Shown here: positions 1 to 5,443 of the stretch, in pieces | How the letters are laid out: each line of letters begins with the position of its first letter | Position numbering within the stretch: the first letter of the stretch is position 1 | From: Actinomycetota bacterium | Lineage (GTDB): Bacteria; Actinomycetota; Acidimicrobiia; Acidimicrobiales; Ilumatobacteraceae | Length of the DNA: 12,283 nt | Direction: 5' to 3' | NCBI GenBank assembly: GCA_009705865.1 | Contig: WLSJ01000051.1 | Location: 1 to 12,283, forward strand | Program-made: the position numbers and the translations under genes | Notes under the pieces: model-generated | Database searches by the model: none | Told to the model about the DNA's origin: nothing | What the model saw: only the letters and a program-made list of their open reading frames with translations

Positions 1-233
1 AACACATAATCAATAGTCCATTGATTACCTTCGTCGAAAGAAGCACCGAGAGACCCCATAACGCTTTCGCCAATGCCGGCGACGAGACGTAGTTCAGAAT
101 TCAATGGCATGCCACTACTGCGACTACTTCCTCGGTACTGCTCGGCTTCTGAAGATGCAGACTCTTTATGACGACTGATGGTTGTGTCGTCTGTCTGAAC
201 AGCAGTACGTACGAAGATCAATGACCTACTCAA
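1..233 (-). CDS. Unrecognised protein, N-terminal part (runs off left edge)
   Basis: An open minus-strand frame runs from the window edge to an upstream stop at 279-281. I prefer the TTG at 231-233 as start. An AAGGA Shine-Dalgarno (242-246) lies 8 nt before it, and this start overlaps the stop of the preceding 60-residue gene by 8 nt (TTGAGTAG), typical of translational coupling. The first in-frame ATG is at 108-110 and has no well-placed ribosome site. The visible N-terminus is polar and Ser-rich for about 40 residues. A more ordered segment then begins near MPLNSELRLVAGIGESVMG. I recognise no domain and assign no function. In mycobacteria the neighbourhood of the DUF4193 gene includes dut and a DUF3710 gene, but the visible residues do not look like the start of either. 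The real C-terminus is outside the window. Confidence 0.45.
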   Translation of the reverse strand, partial: MSRSLIFVRTAVQTDDTTISRHKESASSEAEQYRGSSRSSGMPLNSELRLVAGIGESVMGSLGASFDEGNQWTIDYV

Positions 234-408
234 CTGGTCGATCCTTGTCTGGTTTCGCGTTTCCGTCCAAAATCTTCTTTACTTCACGTGCTGCTTGATC
301 AACAGCGAATTTGCCCATCATGCGCGCTCCTGGCGCTTGTTTGCGCAGGGCTGACACGATGGCTGAAGTCCGACGCTCAAATTCTTTTGAGAGCGCAGAA
401 AGGTTCAC
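226..408 (-). CDS. Small hypothetical protein (60 aa) downstream of the DUF4193 gene
   Basis: A 60-residue basic protein with a GTG start, beginning 4 nt after the stop codon of the DUF4193 gene. No strong Shine-Dalgarno is visible, so it is probably translated by coupling to the upstream gene. The first 50 residues look helical, with many Lys/Arg and few breaks (SKEFERRTSAIVSALRKQ, then AAREVKKILDG). The tail is charged and Pro/Lys/Asp-rich. It has no signal peptide, no membrane segment and no cysteines. I do not recognise a family. The tight spacing on both sides (4 nt upstream, 8-nt overlap downstream) is the main reason to treat it as real rather than a chance ORF. A DNA/RNA-binding or partner role is possible from composition but unsupported. 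Confidence 0.55.
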   Translation of the reverse strand: MNLSALSKEFERRTSAIVSALRKQAPGARMMGKFAVDQAAREVKKILDGNAKPDKDRPVE

Positions 409-412
409 GAAA

Positions 413-865
413 TTATTTCACAAAGACTGGACACGCGTCGTCACCGATTGGGCACATCGGGGCGTTCTTGCGTACAAGCAGGAAACAGCTATTGCAGAGA
501 AGTTCGTCAGCACGTTTTGGCTGCAATTCGTCATCACCTGTTGAACGTTCGTCACTCTCAGGCACTTCATCTTCTTCAGCAGGAAGATCTTCGCTAGCCA
601 AACGATCTTTAAGAATCTTGGACAGATCTTCTTCTACATCGTCCGGCGCAACCATGTCGTCATCGTCGTCTTCGTCGTCTCCGGCTTTTCGAACGATTGT
701 TGCACCCATCGATTCATCGTCGTCTTCATCATCTTCGAGCAAAGCATCGTCGTCGTCTTCAGATAGTGGCTCGTCTAGTTCGAGGACATCAAGGTCGTCG
801 ATGTCTTCCCCATCGAGGTCAATTTCGATCTCGCTATCAATCGGTTCAATCTTCTTCTTAGCCAC
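413..865 (-). CDS. DUF4193 family acidic zinc-ribbon protein
   Basis: Soluble actinobacterial protein of unknown function related to mycobacterial Rv2699c (DUF4193). The family hallmark is at the C-terminus: RADELLCNSCFLL (residues 118-130), followed by two more Cys. Cys124, Cys127, Cys138 and Cys145 form a likely four-Cys zinc site. The first ~110 residues are extremely acidic, with Asp/Glu runs at about 37-51 and 63-70. At 150 residues the protein is longer than the roughly 100 usual for the family, and the extra length is the acidic tract. The start is GTG at 863-865, fixed by a good TAGGAG Shine-Dalgarno (872-877) with a 6-nt spacer. It heads a small minus-strand cluster with two unrecognised ORFs after it. 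Acidic tracts on a zinc ribbon suggest interaction with a basic protein or with the transcription/translation machinery, but that is inference. Confidence 0.85.
   Translation of the reverse strand: MAKKKIEPIDSEIEIDLDGEDIDDLDVLELDEPLSEDDDDALLEDDEDDDESMGATIVRKAGDDEDDDDDMVAPDDVEEDLSKILKDRLASEDLPAEEDEVPESDERSTGDDELQPKRADELLCNSCFLLVRKNAPMCPIGDDACPVFVK
650..770 (-). repeat. Low-complexity GAY/GAA codon tract encoding Asp/Glu runs
   Basis: On the plus strand this reads as runs of TCG/TCA/TCT triplets. On the coding minus strand these are GAT, GAC and GAA codons giving acidic runs in the DUF4193 protein. The tract is broken by a short less acidic segment (roughly 680-712). It is an imperfect trinucleotide repeat within a real gene. 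It also creates a spurious long Ser-rich plus-strand ORF in the antisense frame. Confidence 0.8.
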
Positions 866-978
866 TAGGTGCTCCTAAATTCGTGCAAGGACTCGCGGCG
901 GGATACTAGGCACAAAACATGGTGAAAGCACGAATGCTATAAAAACGCAGACTAATCGTGACGATTGTCACTCAGTCC
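866..978. other. 113-bp intergenic region between ThyX-like stop and DUF4193 start
   Basis: This gap contains the only plausible separation between the long tat-helY gene series and the DUF4193 cluster, so a terminator for the former and a promoter for the latter are expected here. A possible -10 element on the minus strand is TAGTAT (plus-strand 903-908), about 40 nt before the GTG start. No convincing -35 lies 16-18 nt upstream. A second AT-rich candidate, TATAGC, lies further upstream. Neither is strong. The Shine-Dalgarno for DUF4193 (872-877) is clear. No small ORF or RNA gene was seen. Confidence 0.4.
958..971 (-). terminator. Weak hairpin just after the ThyX-like stop codon
   Basis: GTGAC and GTCAC flank a 4-nt loop, a 5-bp perfect stem starting 7 nt past the stop codon. 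On the minus strand a T-run (GTTTTTATA) follows about 12 nt beyond the stem, not directly after it. Position favours a terminator, but the short stem and the distance to the T-run make it weak. Confidence 0.25.
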
Positions 979-2586
979 TTACGAGTCTTTGTTGGACCGT
1001 TTGGACTCAGCTCGTCTTTCAGACTCGAGCCGCTCGAGCTCTGGTGCTTCTGTTGTCATATGGGCCATCGAGGCTGCAACAGCATGATGGCCAGCCTTCT
1101 CAGCTATCTGCTTATGCATCTCCAGAGCCACCCTGCGGTACGAAGGATGGCCTTGTGGACCAGAACGTAGTTCCAGCATGTGCATCGCCTCACGGGCGTT
1201 GAACTGCATCACGTAGCGAATGCGATACGCCATCGAAACCGCGTAACTGGCTTGATACGGATAATCAGCTGCCAAGGCGTCATAGAGCGACGATGATCGA
1301 GCCATCACTTCATCGAAAAGTTCTGCTCCCCCGGCTGCATCGACAAGGTCTGGACGCGCATAACCGTGATACGGAGTCAGAGGTTGCCACTCGATGGTCA
1401 AGAGGCGGTGCCTTTGGAGATCACGGAAAGCGCCGTAATCGGAGAGAACATCAAAACGATAATCGATACTTTCGAAGGCTCGACCTGGACGATGACGACG
1501 ATTGTCTCTGTTGCCGATGTAAGTGTTCAGAATATCGGTCTTGTCTTCGATGCTCATTGCCTCGACTTGCAAACGAATTTGAGATTCGGGCAGGTGTGAA
1601 TATTGATAGCAAGCTGCAGCCACGAGTTTGTTTTCGCCATCGGGATCAAAGTCGACAAGAGTTACTTCATCTACGTCGGTCGCTATCGCGTCTCCCATGA
1701 TGGAATCAACTAAGTCTGTCATCGCGGCAGTGTTCGTTGACAAATAATCCGACCACTTTCCACCACGTTCAGCAATATCAACGCGACGCAAGAATGACGG
1801 AATCACCTTGCGCAGCTCGACCAACATCATGTCTGCGTAGTAACGCGCTTCAGGAAGCGGGTGAGCTCGCATTCGTAGGAGAAGCTGTTCATACCCCTGA
1901 CCACTTCCGTAAATTCCGACATTGGACAATGAGGATGCTGGTAATAAACCACGAACTGCGTCTAATGCTTTGGCGCGAGTTGCCTGGCGGTAGACAAAAT
2001 CGCTGTCCTTGGGGCCTTTGGGAACGGTTGCGCGAACATGTTCGGTCACCAACTCAGCTAGCTGACTGTATGAGTCAAACATCCGGTCCATGTCGCCGAC
2101 ATATCGGGTCCCAAATTTGCCTTCCAAAATATCTGGATCTCTGTAATACCTGTATCGCCCGCCCAGACGGTCGTCGTATGCGATGTACCGAGTGCTTTGC
2201 TCTAGGTAACTCATGAGGCGACCCCATTCGAGGATCTTTGTCAAGATATTCGAAGCCTGTTCGCACGCAAGATGCACTCCGCCAAGTTGCGCAACAGAAT
2301 CGTCGCCGTACTCCACGAAGACTTTTTCATACAAAGTCTCGGCTCGATCAACACCCACTGTGGCATCGACTGCTTGGTCGCCAGCAATTTCTAGATCATT
2401 GACGAATTCGTCAAGAAACAAACGACGCAGACTCCGAGGACTACGGCTGTACCGAGCAAACAGTGCTCCCTTTACTACTTCTGGCAAATTGACCAGAGCG
2501 AAAACGGGCAGATCAAGATTCGTAAAATAACGACGCAGGATGTCAGATTCTGCTTCTGTAAATTCCTCAGGAACGTAGACACTCAC
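979..2586 (-). CDS. Double-domain ThyX-like protein (FAD-dependent thymidylate synthase family)
   Basis: A 535-residue protein about twice the length of a normal ThyX (roughly 220-250). Residues ~30-265 form one ThyX-like domain: signature-like EWGRLMSYLEQSTRY at 120-134, then a helical block RAKALDAVRGLLPAS (204-218) and AHPLPEARYYADMM, as in the ThyX C-terminal part. Residues ~310-505 form a second: RDLQRHRLLTIEW at 388-400 and MQFNAREAMHMLELR at 460-474, matching the FNARELxHFxxLR-type block. The classic motif RHRxxSxxxxSxR is intact in neither copy: the first keeps SxxxQSTRY but not RHR, the second keeps RHR but not the later Ser/Arg. True ThyX makes dTMP with FAD, NADPH and methylene-THF; activity here is uncertain. 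The GTG start follows an in-frame TGA 9 nt upstream. The acidic/basic tail (512-535) is extra. It is the last gene of the long minus-strand series. Confidence 0.85.
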   Translation of the reverse strand: MSVYVPEEFTEAESDILRRYFTNLDLPVFALVNLPEVVKGALFARYSRSPRSLRRLFLDEFVNDLEIAGDQAVDATVGVDRAETLYEKVFVEYGDDSVAQLGGVHLACEQASNILTKILEWGRLMSYLEQSTRYIAYDDRLGGRYRYYRDPDILEGKFGTRYVGDMDRMFDSYSQLAELVTEHVRATVPKGPKDSDFVYRQATRAKALDAVRGLLPASSLSNVGIYGSGQGYEQLLLRMRAHPLPEARYYADMMLVELRKVIPSFLRRVDIAERGGKWSDYLSTNTAAMTDLVDSIMGDAIATDVDEVTLVDFDPDGENKLVAAACYQYSHLPESQIRLQVEAMSIEDKTDILNTYIGNRDNRRHRPGRAFESIDYRFDVLSDYGAFRDLQRHRLLTIEWQPLTPYHGYARPDLVDAAGGAELFDEVMARSSSLYDALAADYPYQASYAVSMAYRIRYVMQFNAREAMHMLELRSGPQGHPSYRRVALEMHKQIAEKAGHHAVAASMAHMTTEAPELERLESERRAESKRSNKDS

Positions 2587-2631
2587 GGCTTCTCAGCCTA
2601 GGAGTAGCACGGCACTGAATTAGGGATACCG

Positions 2632-3834
2632 CTACAACACATCTTTGTCTGTATGAGCCGCCAAAAATTCAGCGGCGACCGCCTTTTGGCGCTCAGGCGA
2701 GGTCCAAAAATCGATGGCTGTCATCGCCAAAATCTTGGCGCCGTCTACAACAGCTTGATCTGCCAAAGGTGTGCGCGCATACTCTGCGAACTGGACCGTA
2801 TGAATTGATGTGCCGTGAGGAGCCGAGGCAATCATTGGATGTATCGATGGTACGAGGTGGCTGACATTTCCCATATCAGTACTTCCGACAACGCGGTGTC
2901 CCCCTCTGCGTGGGTCAGAGACACTTCGGCCAACGGCTGCAGCGTTCTGAACATACACAGCACTCATGGTGTCGTTTGTAATCATGTCCGCATAAGGCGA
3001 TCCGATCCACGTGTGTTCAACTGTGCAACCACACGCAACTGCTCCGGCTTCTAGAGCAGCTAGTACGCGGGGCTTTAATGTTGCAAGAGATGTCACGTTG
3101 TCTGAACGTACATACCACTCCGTAGAGGCCTCTCGAGGAACGATGTTGGGCTTTTCTCCGGACTTGACAAAAATTCCGTGCACACGTTCTGTCGGACGAA
3201 TGTGCTGGCGCAATGTGGCAACTCCCATGTAGCCGAGAACAGCTGCGTCCAGCGCGTTACGACCCATGTGCGGCGATGCCGCAGCATGAGCCTCTTGGCC
3301 TGTGTATTCGACAAGAAGTTGTTGGAGAGCTATTGCATCAATTGTGATTAAGTCAGCATCGGCTGGGTGAACCATCATCGCTAAGTCGACATCATCTAAA
3401 CAACCGTGTTGAGCCATCAAAATCTTGCCTCCGCCACCTTCTTCAGCTGGAGTACCTAAGAAGCGGATTCTTCCGCCCGCACTACTGGCCACTGAAGCAA
3501 GTGCTGTCGCTGCTCCTAATCCGGCAGCAGCAATGATGTTGTGTCCACAGCCATGGCCAATGTCTGGCAAGGCGTCGTACTCACTCATGATGCATACCGT
3601 TGGTCCAAGACCTAGATCACCAGAAAAACCGGTCGCGCAGCCGTATGTGCCGACCTCAACAGGAAGTCCTAGTTCAGTGCTTGTTCTCGCCAGAAGTTCT
3701 GATGCAAAGAATTCCTCGTAGTTTTGTTCCGGGTGATCATGAATTTCATGACTAACAGCGAGGAGTCGCTCACTGTGCAGATCGATAAATGCACATGCTG
3801 CGTTCTTTAGAGCCTGAATTGCGTTGGCATCCAC
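2632..3834 (-). CDS. M20 family metallopeptidase / amidohydrolase (M20D-like)
   Basis: Predicted zinc-dependent cytosolic amidohydrolase that removes an acyl or aminoacyl group from an N-acylated amino acid, dipeptide or similar amide; the exact substrate cannot be read from sequence. Recognisable blocks are SHEIHDHPEQNYEE (28-41), EYDALPDIGHGCGHN (85-99), GTPAEEGGGGK (127-137), MMVHP (153-157), GQEAHAAASP (179-188) and GSTDMGNVSH (317-326). Likely metal and catalytic residues are Cys96, His98, Glu131/Glu132, His156 and a late His near 345. Cys96 instead of Asp/His is characteristic of the M20D branch (IAA-amino acid hydrolase, AbgB-like, ACY1L2/PM20D2-like). Length 400 is normal. The GTG start overlaps the stop of the preceding dehydrogenase gene by 1 nt, so the two are very probably co-translated. 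No signal peptide. Confidence 0.9.
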   Translation of the reverse strand: MDANAIQALKNAACAFIDLHSERLLAVSHEIHDHPEQNYEEFFASELLARTSTELGLPVEVGTYGCATGFSGDLGLGPTVCIMSEYDALPDIGHGCGHNIIAAAGLGAATALASVASSAGGRIRFLGTPAEEGGGGKILMAQHGCLDDVDLAMMVHPADADLITIDAIALQQLLVEYTGQEAHAAASPHMGRNALDAAVLGYMGVATLRQHIRPTERVHGIFVKSGEKPNIVPREASTEWYVRSDNVTSLATLKPRVLAALEAGAVACGCTVEHTWIGSPYADMITNDTMSAVYVQNAAAVGRSVSDPRRGGHRVVGSTDMGNVSHLVPSIHPMIASAPHGTSIHTVQFAEYARTPLADQAVVDGAKILAMTAIDFWTSPERQKAVAAEFLAAHTDKDVL

Positions 3835-4826
3835 TACACAACTCCGTGGTCAAGCACGATCTTGCCTAATTGAGCGCCACGTTCTAAACGATCAATGGCG
3901 ATTAAGTATTCAGCTAGCGGATACACATTGTCCACTGCAATCGGCAGACCGCTATTAATGATGTGCAGAAGTTGATCGAACTCTTCATAACTGCCCATGG
4001 ACGACCCAATGATTTCGTATTGTTTGAAAAAGAGTCGCGGAATATTGATCTCTGCAGATGTTCCTGAGGTGCCGCCACACACAACCATTCTCCCGCCCGG
4101 CGCTAATGAGCGAACCGATTTATCCCACGTCGCTGGGCCAACACTCTCAATCACAACGTCAGCTTGTACTGCCCATTTTGCATCAGCCGAATCAATAGCC
4201 TCATCAGCCCCCATTACTAGAGCCTGTTTTCGTTTTTGCTCATCTCTGCTCGTGACAATCGCACGAGCGCCCATGAAATGAGTTAGCGCTAGAGCTGCTG
4301 TCGAAACTCCAGAACCAATTCCAACTATCAGGACAGTTTCCCCCGCGCGCACACGAGCACGATTAAGCATGCGAAGAGCAGTGAGATACGCCAAAGGGAA
4401 AGCTGCACTTTCGTGCCATGTCCGACTCGAAGGACGAGGACGTACGTTTCGTTCAGGAGCTACTGCATATGTGGCGTGACCGCCATGACAATGCTCTCCC
4501 CAAATCATGAAGCCAGGTCCCATCGGAGAATTGTTGCCGTACCGCACTATGTCTTCAACTGGTGAAACCCCAGGATTTACAACTACTTCATCACCTACTT
4601 TTACAGTTGTGACACGAGAGCCAATTGCATCGACAATTCCTGCGACGTCACATCCGGGAATATGAGGTAACGGTGGTTTTGGCATGCCACGCGTCACCCA
4701 TAGGTCCATGTGATTGAGAGCGCTGGCTACCACACGTATGCGCACTTGATCTTCTTGTGGCTCAGGAGTAGCTATGTCTCCCCATGTGTATGCACCAGGC
4801 GATTCGTTAAGTATCCAAGATTTCAT
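3834..4826 (-). CDS. MDR-superfamily zinc-type alcohol dehydrogenase / quinone oxidoreductase
   Basis: A 330-residue NAD(P)-dependent oxidoreductase of the medium-chain dehydrogenase/reductase family. The GroES-like domain covers ~1-130 (NHMDLWVTRG at 38-47, HIPGCDVAGIV at 55-65, GDEVVVNPG at 78-86). The Rossmann domain covers ~150-290, with VLIVGIGSGVSTAAL at 165-179 as the dinucleotide loop. I chose the ATG at 4824-4826. A longer frame to 4955 would overlap the preceding gene by 112 nt and adds an N-terminus with no MDR similarity; from 4826 the gap is 17 nt and GGTGG lies just upstream. The loop after NPG (87-109) lacks the four structural-zinc cysteines of related enzymes, and the usual first catalytic-zinc Cys is replaced in NHMD, so zinc binding is doubtful although GEHCHGG (110-116) remains. 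Co-translated with the M20 gene; substrate unknown. Confidence 0.85.
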   Translation of the reverse strand: MKSWILNESPGAYTWGDIATPEPQEDQVRIRVVASALNHMDLWVTRGMPKPPLPHIPGCDVAGIVDAIGSRVTTVKVGDEVVVNPGVSPVEDIVRYGNNSPMGPGFMIWGEHCHGGHATYAVAPERNVRPRPSSRTWHESAAFPLAYLTALRMLNRARVRAGETVLIVGIGSGVSTAALALTHFMGARAIVTSRDEQKRKQALVMGADEAIDSADAKWAVQADVVIESVGPATWDKSVRSLAPGGRMVVCGGTSGTSAEINIPRLFFKQYEIIGSSMGSYEEFDQLLHIINSGLPIAVDNVYPLAEYLIAIDRLERGAQLGKIVLDHGVV

Positions 4827-4843
4827 CTCACCACCGTAGATGC

Positions 4844-5443
4844 CTAGACGAGCAGTCTCCAGTAATCGGGCTGAATTTCTATGACAATGCGGTTCCAGTG
4901 CTGAATTTTCACACGATCGACTATTAAGGAAGTCGACGAAGAGGATCGCACACACTCAAGTGATGTGACTCGTGACGTGGAGATCAGTGGGTGCGGGATA
5001 TGTGTACCCGTGCGCGATTTGCGCAAGGCTAAAAGACGCTGCCGAGGTGACATCGTGGCGTGCAATTTCATTACTTCGAGAAAACCATCATTGGGGTGGG
5101 ATCGCGGGGCGATATCTCTGCCCCTAACAAAGCCAGCATTTGTTACAAGCACCAAATCGCCTCTCAGCCAATTTCCTACCTGCACGAAAGACGCTGCTCT
5201 CATTTGAACTTGAGGTTTGTCGTCGATGAATAGGGCGATCTTCATCGAATCAATCATGACCTCAGTACACGCCGCCCCAACTAGTGGCACAGGCGGATCT
5301 CCGAGACTGTGTGACAGATCGCCACTTATGACAATCATTCTGTCTTGCGGTGAACTACGTGCAATGGCGATGTCGTTGGAAACAACCAGATCCTGCTCAG
5401 TACGGAACGTGGGACTACCCCAAGGTTGACCGCGAACGATCAT
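4844..5443 (-). CDS. Diacylglycerol kinase/YegS-like C-terminal domain protein, no catalytic domain
   Basis: A 199-residue protein matching the C-terminal beta-sandwich half of the DAGK/YegS/LCB5 lipid kinase family. The best segment is GFVRGRDIAPRSHPNDGFLEV (in 104-124), like the family's GGxxxAPxAxxxDGxLxV block. TGTHIPHPLISTSRV (145-159) and a terminal beta-rich stretch ending EIQPDYWRLLV also fit. The N-terminal nucleotide-binding domain with GGDGT is absent; SGDLSHSLGD (40-49) is the only vaguely similar piece. Full family members are about 300 residues, so this is either a stand-alone accessory domain or a product of domain loss. The start is well defined: ATG overlaps the helicase stop as ATGA. 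From memory, other actinobacteria have a DAGK-family gene between tatC and the HelY-type helicase, which supports the assignment. Lipid kinase activity should not be assumed. No signal peptide or membrane segment. Confidence 0.7.
   Translation of the reverse strand: MIVRGQPWGSPTFRTEQDLVVSNDIAIARSSPQDRMIVISGDLSHSLGDPPVPLVGAACTEVMIDSMKIALFIDDKPQVQMRAASFVQVGNWLRGDLVLVTNAGFVRGRDIAPRSHPNDGFLEVMKLHATMSPRQRLLALRKSRTGTHIPHPLISTSRVTSLECVRSSSSTSLIVDRVKIQHWNRIVIEIQPDYWRLLV

Noticed and set aside
311..544. 77-residue plus-strand ORF across the DUF4193 tail
   Set aside because: Antisense to the DUF4193 gene and the 60-residue gene, with no recognisable domain.
685..702. LexA-box-like GAACGATTGTTG
   Set aside because: It misses the final base of GAACnnnnGTTC and lies inside the DUF4193 coding region, so it is not a credible SOS operator.
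288..878. 196-residue Ser-rich plus-strand ORF
   Set aside because: It is the antisense shadow of the Asp/Glu codon runs of the DUF4193 gene; poly-Ser comes from the TCG/TCT complement, and there is no independent start signal.
1293..2530. Several plus-strand ORFs opposite the ThyX-like gene
   Set aside because: All lie antisense within a well-supported coding frame and show compositionally odd, domain-free products.
4827..4955. 43-residue N-terminal extension of the dehydrogenase
   Set aside because: It would overlap the DAGK-like gene by 112 nt, has no MDR similarity, and the ATG at 4826 aligns with normal family starts.
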